DNA of 64,000 nucleotides, from NCBI GenBank assembly GCA_904063045.1, contig CAJFCJ010000004.1:1667713-1731712 (forward strand), given 5' to 3'. The first letter of the stretch is position 1, and the number at the start of each line of letters is the position of its first letter. This DNA is from Dimorphilus gyrociliatus. Its lineage: Eukaryota; Annelida; Polychaeta; Dinophilidae. The notes beneath the pieces were generated by a model that was not told where the DNA came from, did no database searches, and was given only the letters and a program-made list of their open reading frames with translations. A program made the translations under genes and the position numbers. Positions 40,202-53,119 of this stretch are shown piece after piece.

Positions 40202-43125
40202 ATGGATGAAGATGACAATTTAAGCTATGACGAACAACAGTTCGAACACAACAGCGACCTCAAAGGCGTCGCTTACTACAAGTAAGCCGATTAAAAATAT
40301 AAATTTTAATAGAATATTATCACTTAATGTATAGTTTATCCAGTCGATTTATGAATCATTAACCAACGCCTAAATGATGAATTCATATCCTTTTTTTCTT
40401 AGTCGAGACTTAAGCGATTCGGATGAGGGTCGTAAAAGGATCTTGACAACTACTGCCGAACAGGAAGAGGCCATAAAGGATTTATTTATACAATTCGGCT
40501 GGTTGTTTGATTATAGCGTTTTGCCGGTCGTTAATAAAAATGCTACGCAATCTAGAGACGGATTTTCGGATGATGCTAGTTAGCTTTGTCAATTCTCTTC
40601 TTTTTATTCTATCATTACCACTCCTTATTGATTTATTTAGGTGCACAGAGTATGCGTACCGAAGAACACTCGTTCGGTAGCATTTCCGGACCAAATCTTC
40701 CAAGAACAGGAATCCTGCGACTCCATCCTGATGAGGAAATTAGAGATGAACAAGAGAAAGGCATTGATGCTATGTATGAGAGTCATGGCTGGGAATTGAA
40801 ATATACAGATGCATCGGAATTAATTAATATCAAAGATCTCTTACAGACACACGGAGGTTGATTATCAACAAAAAATTATTCATTTACCAAATGATTTAAT
40901 TAATTATTCTATTAATGACCTCCACAGTTCAAAATGGCCTTGAAGAGAAATCTTATACGCTTGTTCTTAAGATTACATCCGATCAATTTAACCAAATACG
41001 GAATCTATATTATGCCAATAAATGGAAATCTGAGTATTGTTCAGTCCCAATTACTCCATCTCTAATTTACCAGACGAAAACCCCACGTAATAATTAACAC
41101 TTGATTAACCAAAATAATTGTTATGTAATAGGAAATTAATAGATTTAATTCTCTTTTGTTTAGACTTACAACCAAACGTTGCTTTAGTCAAAGTAAATAG
41201 AGATCAAGAATGGAAACTGAAAGAATGTTTTTGGCGAAATAGATGGGATTTTGAGAGTTCAGTTCTTGCTGTTCTTCCCCATTATCAAATTGAAAGGAGA
41301 AAACAAGAAGGGGAATTAAGTAAGAAAAGATTACTGTTATGTCAAATAAAACCAGCAGAACGTCATATTCTAAAGGAATATGAAGAATTAAACGATAAAA
41401 ATATACAGGAAAGTTGTCTTATTGACGTGATTGACGAAACTTCCGGTTAGTATACGTTTTCCTATCTCAATAAGGAAGTTCTTTTCATCTTCTCTTCTTT
41501 TGATATGCCTTACAGCAATGGTCATTCAAAATTGTAATCGTTACCTTGTTATAAGAATAACAAAGTCTGAGTCAGAGCACATACAGCAATTTTTCTTTGA
41601 GCATGGTTCCTCGCTTAATTTCACTACTTTAGATAGTGAAAGATTCACGGAGCCCAGAGGTAGAAATATCATATATATCTATTATTCCATGCTAAGCATA
41701 TTTTGAATATCAGTATTTTTTCCATTGCTCGTATAGAGGAATCAGAAGATAATCAATCCAAGATAAAGTTCTATTGGCATGTTATAGGGAGAATAGCTGC
41801 TTTTTTACTAATCGCTATTCACCTAGCTGTGGCTGCAGGATTTCTTAACACTGCGTATAAACAGTTACACTACAGGGCTATAAAGACCTTAGGGAAAAAT
41901 ATCGATTATAAATCTCTAAGAGCGGAGGTTTGTAAATGTAAATAGGCCATCAACTGATATCATTAACTATAGGAAAAAATAGGTGACAGCTTCTGTAGTG
42001 CTGGTTATCATTGCTATCTCCTGTATGATGCTAATCCTCTCCGGATTAATCAAGCTTATACCAAAATTGTATGATATTGGTAATAGGTTAAAGCATTTGA
42101 TACCAATACCTATTTTTTTCTTTATCCTGTAAGTAGTTCTATTGCTAGCGTTTTTTTATATTACCCTAATTAGTTGTTTTTGTTCTGAATATTTTTAAGG
42201 TTTGGGATGTATTCTATTTGGATTGCATCATCATGCTTACAGTTGGCCGTTCAATATGTGGATTCAGAACCGCAAAATATACTTTGCACTGAGGAAGCTA
42301 ATAAATGCTTGTGTATCTTACCTCACGCAAATCATTGGCTGGAATTCGCAATAAACCATTCTAGAAAATGCTCTGAAGAATATTTGTTAAAGCGTCTAGA
42401 CGCCTTAGGAATTTATTATGACAAAATTGCAAGAGTCTCAGTTAGAAATATTACCTTTGACAATGACGTTTATGACATAGGAAGAGTAACTTCGGTACGT
42501 ATGATATAATTAAATAGGTCTTTTTAAAAATTAATTACATGCTTATTCTTTTTATTGAAACCAAAAATAGGCATTCCGGTCTCTATCATTCTCTCCTGCA
42601 ATTTTAACAGCGACACTCGTATGTTTGACCCCCGATCTAGTCGGATCTATAAGTCTGGGAAGATTACGTTTATTCATGGACGCTTGCCTCAGAGCTCTGC
42701 TCGACTTAATCGACATTCTCGATCTACTTTCCTACGTATTTGCCACACCATCTCAATATAAAGAGCAGAAAGCTCTGATACTTATCTTAGGCATTTTATT
42801 CGTTTTTATATCGCTAATTGTAATTGTGCAAATTGTATCTCATGATGCCTTTAGATGTGGGGTAAGGCTTGTAAGCCGGAAGAGTAAATATTGGGCGTTT
42901 GTGACGGCTATTAATTTACTAGTTTATTATGTTTTCTTTGCCCAATTTGCCCTGTTTATAGTTAGAGTTTGGACAGGACATGTGAGATGGTCGCATGGAG
43001 GTGCTGTTATTGCAGAACTAGCTTTCATATCATTTATCGTTAAGGAATTTGTTGTTCTGGTCGATGCCTATCTAAACAGAAATAGACGACGTGCAATAGT
43101 TAAATACGAATCGGAAGATAATTAA
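40202..43125 (+). CDS. multi-pass membrane protein with repeated N-terminal motif
   Basis: Ten exons close in phase: 40202-40281, 40403-40578, 40641-40856, 40928-41086, 41164-41445, 41516-41659, 41737-41927, 41983-42128, 42200-42494, 42571-43125; 747 residues. No signal peptide is seen. The first 400 or so residues contain about six copies of a weak unit: a hydrophobic strand, a helix with acidic residues, then an aromatic-rich strand (DLFIQFGWLFDYSVL, AMYESHGWELKYTD, NLYYANKWKSEYCSV, ECFWRNRWDFESSVL, FFFEHGSSLNFTTL). The C-terminal half has about six to eight hydrophobic segments, one extracellular-looking loop with four cysteines (LCTEEANKCLCILPH) and an acidic tail. The C-terminal part is faintly like TMEM26 proteins, but I do not recognise the family. 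Exons 3 to 6 each begin and end in phase 1. Confidence 0.75.
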
Positions 43126-43443
43126 AGGACAATCCATTGTTTTTTTTTATAAATAAATATATATATAAAAGCACTGCTTTTTGTGCTATGTCCTATTTTT
43201 TTATGCGTTTTTTGACTTTCACTTAAATATATAAAGTCTAAACTTTCGCTGTTTTTGAGTAATAAGCTTCAATTCTGCTCATTAACGAAATTACTCAATT
43301 AAAAGGGTATAAATTCGGGTGGTTTGCTTGCCACTTCGCACAACTTTAAGCGGGAACGGTGCCGTTTACAAGTCTCCATCGTACTTTCTGCTTTAGAATT
43401 GAATTTTCCAATTTATTTTCAACTATTTGTAAATAACCTGAGC
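43126..43443. other. promoter region of LDL-receptor relative
   Basis: 318 bases between the preceding stop and the next start codon, with no coding signal. Confidence 0.4.
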
Positions 43444-43521
43444 ATGGTAAGTGTTAAATATTATTTGTGTTGAATTGCTTCTCTCTCTCTCTTTCTCTCT
43501 CTCTTTCTTTCTCTCTCTGTC

Positions 43522-43584
<63 letters not shown>

Positions 43585-46500
43585 TATATATATGTATTTA
43601 ATTAATTATCTCGATAACACGGCTTAACCTACGTCAATTTCTTTCTTTTTTTCAGCTGAGGAAGGCAGCTGTGCAAGAGTATTTTTTTTTTTACCTGCTA
43701 GTCTTTAGCCAACTATTTGGCGTCCACTTAGGTTCCGAATTAGGTGAGTAGTTATACTCATTAAGAGTAGAATACTCCTGCGTGCACGTAGGGGAAAAAA
43801 TTGTTACATTTCACAACTAATTGGTTTTCTTTTCCCTTTCTTTTCCTCTTCAATTTTCTTAATAGAGTCCTTTTTTTTGGTCAAATCTGATAAAAAATTA
43901 TTAGGAATTGACGGTGACTCTAGTTCTCCCAAAAAATTGCTGAGTGATGCTCAATATGTAAACGCTTTTGGTTAGTACAAAAAATATCGTTGTACTTTAA
44001 TTGGTTCAATAGTTTTTTATTGTTTTAATGTTGTATATACCACTTTCCAGATGCTGATTTGCAAACTAAGACTCTATATTATTACCATACAAAAGAGAAA
44101 GTTATCTACTCTCAACCTTTGGAAGGTGGACAACGAACTGAAGAATTCTCTTATAGTGAGCTTTAAACTATTTAATACGCATTTATTTACATATATACAG
44201 TATAGAGATTTAATGTCAATTGCTAATAGATCTGGAAGGATTATATCGCATTCAGTTCGATGGCAGAGATAATAATTTATATCTTGGTATTAATAAGAAG
44301 AATTTGGGATCCTTTATCGTCGTTTGTTCTCTACATAAATCAAAGAAAGAAAGGAAGTGTTCGACAATTGTAGAAGAAAAACAGATTATAACTTCTTTCT
44401 TATATGTGGACAGGTAAGAAACAAACATTTGGTCTACATTAACTCTAATTGAGTTGTTATATTCTTTGTATACTGTACTTTAATTTGGTCTTTTTATGTA
44501 GGAAATTTGCTCTATTAGTAAATAATTTAGAAAAACAACAACAAGAAGTTAAAATATGCGATGGAGATTGTAAATCGATTGTTAAACTTGATAAAGACGA
44601 AGAGTTTGTAGGAGATATCACTTATGACTATAACAAACACACAGTTATATGGACAACTAGTGAATCCAACTTTGGATTCTATAAATTAAAGAATGAGGTT
44701 ACTCTTAGAAGGAAAGCTACAAAAAAAGATTTTAAAGTTGATTCATTGGCGTTTTTCAATGGAGAAATATTTGTAGGAGAAAGGGAGACTGGACAATGTT
44801 ATCGTTTTGATATCCATAATAACTATAAAAAAGTGGATAACTTGAGAATTGGCACCGTTTCCGCAATGATGACGTCTTATTATGATAAAGATGATTACGA
44901 ATCATTTTGTAATGACGAAAAGTGTGCTACTAGTATTTGTGTATCAACGACAAAAACTTCACGATGTATTTGTCCCGTTAATGGTAAAAGTAGAAACTGT
45001 GCAAATTTCAACGACGTAGAAGTAGCTATCGGTGTATTAATTAGTCGTAGCGATGTTATTCAGTTTTACCCTGATGCTATGGGTATATTTCATTCAAACA
45101 TAGTTTATACCTTCAAAACTCAGTTTTCATCAGTAATTGGCGATTATTCTATAAAATCAAACTCTTTTATATATGCTGTATCCGAAGGTAAATATGCTGA
45201 GTTCTACAAGGTAGATTTAAATACTGGAAGACACTCTCTACTGGAAAGAATGGAAGATACTAAAGTAAGGTCTATTGCTATTGATCAAAGAACTGGTAAT
45301 ATCTATTATTCGTCGAATTTTGGTATTCGAATTTTGACTGAGAGCGGTCGGCAAGGCAGATTTAAAAATAATATTGTCTCATATGATATTGGTAGAATCT
45401 TTATCAATCCTTTCGGTTACAAACTACACGCCTTCCAACGACACAAACACAATAACGAAACAATGGTAGTTAATTACGATATGGGTTTGGATGAAGTTGG
45501 TCGGAATCTATTTTTTTATGAACCTAATGATGCTTTTGGTGTAGAAGCTACAAGAGATGGAGATATTGTTGCTGGCCACATTGCTTCAAAGTCTGGTTAT
45601 CGTGTTATTATTGAATCTATGAAAACTTTTGAAGAGAAGAAAATTACTTTAAAAACTGTACCAAGCCATATTAATCCGCACGGAAGTCAATTATTTTATA
45701 CTGTAGATAATAGGTTAATATCATATGACTTAAACTCTGATGATTCGAGTGAAAAAGTTATTTTAAAGGGTAGCGATTCAATAGATGTTTTAAAGATTTA
45801 CTCGAGAGACTTTAAAGGTATTGAAATGAATGCCTGCAAGTTTACATCATGCAGTCATGTTTGTGTAATGCTATCTGAAGAGGCAACGAAATGTATCTGT
45901 CCAAGTTTTTCATTTTTAAGGGATAAGGATAATTGTGAAAATCCTGGTTGCGATAAAGATGAATACTATTGCAAAAGTGAACAAGGAAATTCTTGTAAAA
46001 AATATTCCGATCAAAAAGGCTGCAATAATCAAAATAATTGTATAGATGATAGTGATGAATACGATTGCGAATACGGATTTTGGAAATCGTCCTTTTGTAG
46101 GACAGATACGGAATACTATTGTGAGACAGCTATTTTCCCCAAATGCGAACGGAGAGAAGACCTATGTAGCGGTGAACATAGGCCCAAATGCCTTAATACT
46201 ATAGATGAAAATGAAATTTGTAAAAATTTTAAAGAGTGTAAAAAGAATCAGTTTAAGTGTAAAAACTCTAAACCTCTATTCGCTATTTGTAAAAGTACAA
46301 GTACAGTTTGTGATGGTACACCAGACTGTCGTGATAATTCGGATGAGGACGGTTGCACAACAAATTGCCTTCAAGGACAATTTGCTTGCAAGGACCAGGA
46401 TGATTCTAAAAAAACTTTTCAATGTGTACAAAATACGACACTCTGTGACGGAAAGAATGACTGCGCAAATGGTTTAGATGAAGATACAAGCATATGTGAG

Positions 46501-48475
46501 AGTCATTGTTCAAAATCTGATCAATTTAAATGTGATTATTATGGAAGTACTTGTGTGCCTAGTTCGCTTGTATGCAACGGTGTTCCAGATTGCGAAAATG
46601 GTAGAGACGAGCAAAATTGTAAAGAATGTACAGACAGCGAATATAAATGCTCTGACTATATGGATGAAACGATATGCAGCAAACGTTGTGATGGAAATAA
46701 GGAATGCTACGATGGAAGTGACGAGAATGATTGCGACTGTGACGAGAATGAAGTAACTTGTAACTTGAAAATATGCATTGACCACAAAGACTGGTGTCAA
46801 AATCCCAATCCAAAAAAGTGTTCACGCCCGAGAAATATACCTGACTGTAGCACTACTTATAACCCTATTACTACTCCTATTAGTACTACTAATGCCGCTA
46901 CTACTAGTATTACTGTTGCTGCTACTACTACTGTTGCTACTCCTCCTCCTGCTGTTGCTGCTGATGATGATATAACTAGTACTAGCAGTAGTCCTTCAAC
47001 TAGTCAACAGACGCCTACAATACAATCGGAATCATTTGAGTCCAGTGTTTCAACGCTTTTAAAGAATTGTTCTAATGATCAGGAGATGCTATGCAAAGAT
47101 AAAACTAAATGCATACATATTAAGTTATTTTGCGATTATTCGCCAGATTGCCCTGATGGTTCGGACGAAGGTGGTCTTTGCGATGATTCGAGTGTTTGTA
47201 GGAGTAATCGAATATGTAAGAAAGGTATTTGCTATAAGCTTCCACGGGGTAAACCTATCTGTAAATGCCCACAAGGGTATTTGCAAACAGAATCTGATTG
47301 TATTGATATAAATGAATGTGAAGACGATAATCCATGCGATCAGATTTGTGACAATCTTGAAGGACATTATAAGTGCTCTTGCAAACCTGGATACACAATT
47401 GATCATAAAACGGGTACATGTACATCGAGTTATCTGCCAACTTTCTGGATTGGATCATATTCAAAAATTTATCAATATTCAGAAACTTACGACTCTTCTA
47501 TCAAATGGCAAATGAAAAATGAAAATCATTTGTCAGCAATGGCAATGACATCGAAAACTGTTATATTAAGTGAAGTAGGAAAGGATTCAACAAGCATCTA
47601 TCAATTTAATAAAATGTATCCAGATCAAAATACCACTATTATGAAGTTTGAAGATAGCGAAATTCTTGGATTAGCCTATGATTGGATTAATGAAAATATA
47701 TATTACACTGAATATAAACATTACGGAAACTATAACGATAAAGGCACAATTGGTGTTTGTACTATAAAAGAAGGCGAGACACTATGTAAGACGCTGTTTA
47801 AAGGTATTGGAAGGTTTTCCAAGGTAGTCGTTGACCCTCTTAAGGGTTATATATATTGGGTCGAATTTCAAGGAAGATACAATATACGCAGAGCAGATAT
47901 GGACTGTTCGCCCAGCTCTATTCGTACATTGTTTGAACCAGATATACACAGTGAACCGCTATTGACTGTTGATTACGCAACGCATAGGGTTTACAGCTAT
48001 TACGATGGTAAAGCTTATTCGACTGATCCTGAAATGCCAAAGAAGATTTGGTCGAGAGGTCTTCACCTTGACGCTCCAAAATCTATGGATTTTTTTGAAA
48101 GTAACGTTTTACTTAATTGAACAGAATTTTTTTTATCATAATTTTATCGGTATTCTCATTGTGAAATTCGTTTTTAGATAAGATATATTTTGGTGCTCAG
48201 GAGGGTTTGATTGAATATTCCATCAGATCAAATGTTCAAAAAACAATTTATAGATTAGACGAAAAAGTAACTTTCGTTTTACTTTCTCATAAGCTTAGGC
48301 AACCGAAAGATTCGAATGGTTTGTACTGACTAACTTCATTAATCTAAATTGCATTCCCTTTTTTCTTAATTAGAGCACGAAAAAGCGTGCTATCCAGCCT
48401 GTTCGCCCAAAGAAATCTGTTTAATGAACCCGAAGGGTGGATCTTGTGTCCAGTCGGATAAAACACACACGGGTA

Positions 48476-48510
<35 letters not shown>

Positions 48511-49495
48511 CTTACAAAAGGAAAAATTATGGAAAAAAAATTATTCATATCGAGTTAAATGTTTCAATTATACTTTGTTATAGTGACGCAACAACCGACA
48601 AATTCTCCGGATGAATTTCGTAAGTAGATTGCTTGGGAAGTGAGCTAGGGCAAGGGAAAGGGGTAAAAGGGGGGAAAGAGAACAATTTAGTTCCTTTTCT
48701 TGAGGCTAAACCATTTGCTAAACGATTTTTTTTCTTTACTTTCTCTTAGAGAATACAAGCTTACAATCGAAAATCCACGAAAGTAAGATATATATATATA
48801 TATATATTTCTTTTTTACACAATTACTAATCATTCATCTTCTTTTTCATTATCATCATCACTAATACGACTATTACTACCACTATCATCATTACCACTAT
48901 TGCTTCTTTAGCATTATTACTAAATGCGAGTATATCGGAGATATGTGACTTTTGCCAGAATGGAAATTGCATTGTCAAAGACAACAATACAACCTTTTGC
49001 GAGTGATAAGATTTTTACACCTTTTAATTAAAATTTGCTGTTGATAAGTTAAAACAGGCATTGATATTACTATTTTAATTTAAAATTTAGCTGCTCTCGT
49101 GGATATCGTGGTGAGAACTGCACGTTATTTGACAATCAGTCAGATCATCAACCGTCAAGAATGAAGAGAAACATAATTATTGCTAGTATTTTTGGAATAA
49201 TCGTAATAGTGACGGCTTTACTGCTCGTTTGGTTCTGGGAAAGACTTAAGAAATGGTAAGGAAAGTTTTGTCTACTTTATTCCAGTAATTAAAGAAATAG
49301 CAAGAATATAATTGAATAATTAATGATTAAAGGAGCAGAAAGCCGTTAAAATTGTGTGCTGGTTTGACCACTATGATTTTCCGAAGGAGTGAGGATGAAA
49401 GGAACCTGGTAGAAAACCCTGGATTTATCGAGGACGTGCATGAAATTGACGAGAAAGATGACGATAAATATGTTGAAATGAGCTACAACGTATGA
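43444..49495 (+). CDS. LDL-receptor-related transmembrane receptor
   Basis: Thirteen exons: 43444-43446 (ATG only), 43656-43743, 43866-43970, 44051-44155, 44230-44413, 44502-48100, 48178-48318, 48374-48472, 48584-48619, 48750-48782, 48912-49002, 49091-49255, 49333-49495; about 1,603 residues. A signal peptide (YLLVFSQLFGVHLGS) is followed by a beta-propeller-like region, an EGF-like module (NACKFTSCSHVC), about seven LDLa repeats, some degenerate (for example CDGTPDCRDNSDEDGC), a Ser/Thr linker, an eighth LDLa, two EGF modules including calcium-binding DINECEDDNPCDQIC, a second propeller (NIYYTEYKH, YIYWVEFQGRYNIRRADMD), two EGF-like modules, one transmembrane helix (IIIASIFGIIVIVTALLLVW) and a tail with ENPGF. 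Exon 6 is 3.6 kb. The architecture is of the LRP/LDLR superfamily, but it is not a one-to-one match of LRP1, LRP2 or LRP4. Family role: endocytosis of lipoproteins or other ligands. Confidence 0.88.
43481..43582. repeat. (CT)n microsatellite in first intron
   Basis: About 100 bases of nearly pure CT repeats lie in the intron between the ATG-only exon and the signal-peptide exon. Confidence 0.95.
46851..46990 (+). repeat. coding ACT-type triplet repeat (Thr/Ala/Ser linker)
   Basis: Imperfect ACT/GCT triplets encode a Thr- and Ala-rich linker between the seventh and eighth LDLa repeats. Such stretches are often O-glycosylated and length-variable. Confidence 0.8.
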
Positions 49496-49551
49496 ATAAT
49501 CTTGTACATTTTAATTACTTTGTACACATGTGAAATTATTATGCTCATAGT

Positions 49552-49649
49552 GCTATATATATATATATATTGGAGATATATATATACATATTATATATAT
49601 ATATATATAAAATTTATTGATATATATATATATTCATTATATATCCATA

Positions 49650-49692
<43 letters not shown>

Positions 49693-49697
49693 TATAC
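49552..49697. repeat. (TA)n-rich tract
   Basis: Repeated runs of TA separated by short AT-rich interruptions, just beyond the 3' end of the receptor gene. Similar TA runs lie in its introns at about 48479-48508 and 48787-48806. Confidence 0.9.
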
Positions 49698-50072
49698 AAT
49701 ATATCATTCCTCTTAATCTTTACTTATCAGTCGGTGGGAAACGACACGGCAAACTCGGACGAACCAACAGTGCAATTAATAATTCGATAAAAGTCGAGCC
49801 TCGGATTTTATTATCACCAATTGTGCCATGGATATCGTTATCGGAACTGTTGCATTCTTCTATTTTTCGTGTTTTTGTAATAAACCGATTTTTAAATAAA
49901 GACGCTCGTATCGATCGTTAACGGTGTCCAATAGGTGGCGCTAACCGAAATTCATTACGCCAAAAATTGGCGTTGATTTACAAACGTTGAGCGGGCTTAT
50001 TAATATATTAACATGACGGATATATATTTATAAAGAAATTTTAAGCGAAATGGAATTGTGGTCGAATGGGTA

Positions 50073-50994
50073 ATGAGCTTTTTACAGATTCCATATTTTT
50101 TTACGCCTTTCGAACCGCAACGGGCGCTATACGACGTCTCTTTTTATTTCGACGAACTCAAGCGATCGCGAGAGAGATACATGGTGGGATTTTACGGAGT
50201 CCAGATCTGCTGCGAGTTGGGAAAAAATTTTTTCCCTCTAATTTGTTAACAATAAAAGTTTGTCATTTTACAGTTGCGAAGGACACGACTGCAATAAGAA
50301 CAATAGTTCTTACTTGCTACCGTCTTTATGGGCTGATAGCAGCTACGCATGGATAGCCGGAATTATTTGTATCTTTATCATCCTCTTCTCGACAGTCTGT
50401 CTCGCAGCTTATTTATGCAGAAAACACCAGCGACATAGGTAAGCCAGCCGTCTAAAAGATTAAAAATTCGGTTGAGGATAAAAGGTTGGAGCAAAGAGCT
50501 CGCCTATGGCGTCAATTAACGCTTATAAAAAGTGCAATGGGATTTAATTTATAGATCGTCGTCGTCATCATCATTTTCCATATCTTCCTTGACAAAGTTC
50601 TGCTGCAGGAGGAGACGGACCGACGATAGCAGGATATTAGTTGATTCATCTATGTGTCGTAATGAGGCTTTCGAAGGAGAACAACCCGATTCCAAAATGG
50701 TAATAAGATAATGTCAAATGAACTGTGACAAATAGGTGTATTATCTGTCTTAAAGAAAGCTAACTTAGCGTAATCTAGGTGTCTTTTTTTACGTTTTTCT
50801 TCATTATTTCATCGTTTAAATTTACAAAAATCAGGATAAATCCGAAATGAAAGATGAAGAATCGTCTAGTTCTACATCAACTCTCGACTCTCCCTTCACA
50901 AGTCGTCGTCAGAGTATCGATAACATCGCCGACGACGCCGACTCAAAACCTTTAACATATAATGAAAATTACGAGAGCGCCTAGCAGCTAAAAC
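50073..50994 (+). CDS. small single-pass membrane protein with Ly6-like end (5' part uncertain)
   Basis: Supported exons: one ending at 50215 (start unclear; the first in-frame ATG is at 50073), then 50274-50438, 50555-50699 and 50835-50994. The spliced sequence gives ICCDCEGHDCNKNN, which looks like the end of a Ly6/uPAR three-finger domain, followed by a transmembrane helix (AWIAGIICIFIILFSTVCLA), a basic CRRRRTDD motif and a Ser-rich acidic cytoplasmic tail ending NENYESA. The earlier cysteines expected of a Ly6 domain were not found upstream, so either 5' exons are missed or the ectodomain is reduced. Activin-type or other Ly6-related receptors lacking a kinase are alternatives. Confidence 0.5.
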
Positions 50995-53119
50995 TTTACC
51001 GGACCGACAGTATATCACTTTACTAAGTTTAGAGACGAATTTGATTTGCATATTGGCATTTCGTTAGCTACGGCTCGTATACTTTCGTTTTTTGTTTCTC
51101 ATTTCTTTCCTTCATATTGTTTTCATTCATCTTATTAAAGAAAACATAAAGGTATGTAATATATTCTGTATATACAGATCTCTACTGTGTTCTTTTTCCT
51201 ACTTTCTCTTCCCTTATTCATTTCAATTTTTGTTTATATTCTACAATATTTCTATATAAATTTATATATAGACTTCAACATTTATATATATAGATCCATT
51301 GATTTGTCTACTATATCGCATAGTTCTTGCATGTATCCAATTCTCTCACTCACACAATGATCAACTTTACTCAAGTCGGTTAAAGAAATGGTTAGACGTT
51401 TGTACTCTTTACAAGATTACGGCTATCAATACCCGTCAGATGGCGTGTTTTTTGTTTACAAAAAAGAAAATAAAGCCAAAGATTATATAATAAATAAACT
51501 GTTAATAGGCTTGTTTTTTAGCAAAAAAGCCACATATTTACAATTATTGAATAAAAAAAAAAGTACAAGACAAAAAGTAAATGCTGTCTACTTCGACTTC
51601 CTCGATATCTTTGCCTCCGTCGATTGCAATTTTATTCAGCTCTTCCTTTATATGACTGCAGAGAAAGAAGAACAATGTAATAATCAATTCCTAAGATTAT
51701 TAATAGACATGGGAAAAGAATTGCTTATGAGCCTAGCGTCTATTCTTTTGATCAGATTGAAATATTGTTTTTTAACAATTTGTATCAGAAAAAAATACCT
51801 GTAAAGTATTTAGCTAATAAAGAAATCAGCTGTTTAATTTATTTGTAACTACGTAGAAACTATCACAACAATTTGAGAGATACCAAAAATTTTTAGTATA
51901 TCGGGGTTTGGCATCGGTTTGTGTGAATATAAGATGACTGATATAGCATGCATCAATCATATTTCCGCTAACAGAATCGTTAAACAGTAAAGAAGATAAA
52001 ACAAAGCTGGTTGAATTAAACCTACGCAATAAACTGGGTTGACGCATTTTTCTATTAATTAAGTAGATTGGAGCAATTTATGGATAGTTAGAAATGAGAG
52101 TGGAACAATTGAGCGTTACATGAACTGCGTAAAAAATAAAGTCTAAATGGCTGCAGACACTCTTCCTATACATCTTCCAACTTTTATAAAAAAGCAAATT
52201 TGTACGAACAGAATAGAATGGTCTAAGAGATTATAGCAATAGGATATTGAAAATATTACGAGGTCGGGGAAATACGAGAATTCATCATTTCTCTCTCGCA
52301 AGTACTTGCTCGTCCGGAAGATGCTTATTTTTCCAAATTTATAGCTATTTTGATGTCAATTCATATTAATAAAAAAATATTACATGAAATTTACGCACTC
52401 AAGTATGAAAATGACTAGATTTACGTTCTTATTAAGGCATAAAAAGCCTGTATTCAAAAAAGAATCAACTTTTTTTATAGTATTTTCCATTTTTTTAACA
52501 GTTGATTTCCTAGATAAGATTAATTTTATGATTTCAAAGCAAGCTGTCGAAATTTACACTCAACCGGCTCCTTTGAAGATATAAAGTAGTAGTATTAGCA
52601 AATTACAAGTTAGATTTTGTTACTAATTAAATTTTATTTAAAATTAGTTGGTAATACATTCTACCATTTGTTCTCATGCTAAAACAATTATCCCAATTGA
52701 GAAAATTCTGTCGGATACTGCTATTTTTGTCTGTGAGATCAACTTTTTTTTTTAAAGTATCCCTTATTATTTATTATATATGATAAAAACGATTAAGCGG
52801 CTCGAAAAAACTCCTATATAGGTAGGATAGGATTTACCAACTTTTGTAAGAGATGTTTGCTTCTACATAAATGAAATATTGCTTTTTCTATTTTCCTAAT
52901 ATTCTTTTCATGCATACGCAGTTTTTATGAAAAGGTTACTAATTTATTATCTATTTAATTAATAATAAACAGATTCATACGTCTTCTCAAACAAAAGAGA
53001 ATGATTAATAAAGTGTTTTAGTTGTCTATTTAACAATAGAATCAACTAATAATCATAATTTATTAAACTAACGCAGGTGGACATGACTGCATATGAAACA
53101 TAACTACTAGATACTTAAG
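50995..53119. other. AT-rich spacer
   Basis: No supported gene. The longest open frame, 51388-51804, is rich in Lys, Leu and Phe with no recognisable motifs and is likely composition-driven. Confidence 0.45.

Noticed and set aside
40202-43125. Anoctamin or TMEM26 identity for the repeat membrane protein
   Set aside because: Hydrophobic segment layout is only vaguely similar and no diagnostic motif was found, so no family name is given.
46205-47515. Several frames of 65 to 95 codons on both strands inside the LDL-receptor relative
   Set aside because: All are shadows of the cysteine-rich coding frame of the 3.6 kb exon.
51388-51804. Frame of 138 codons in an AT-rich spacer
   Set aside because: Lys/Leu/Phe-rich composition, no motifs, no plausible start context; most likely chance.
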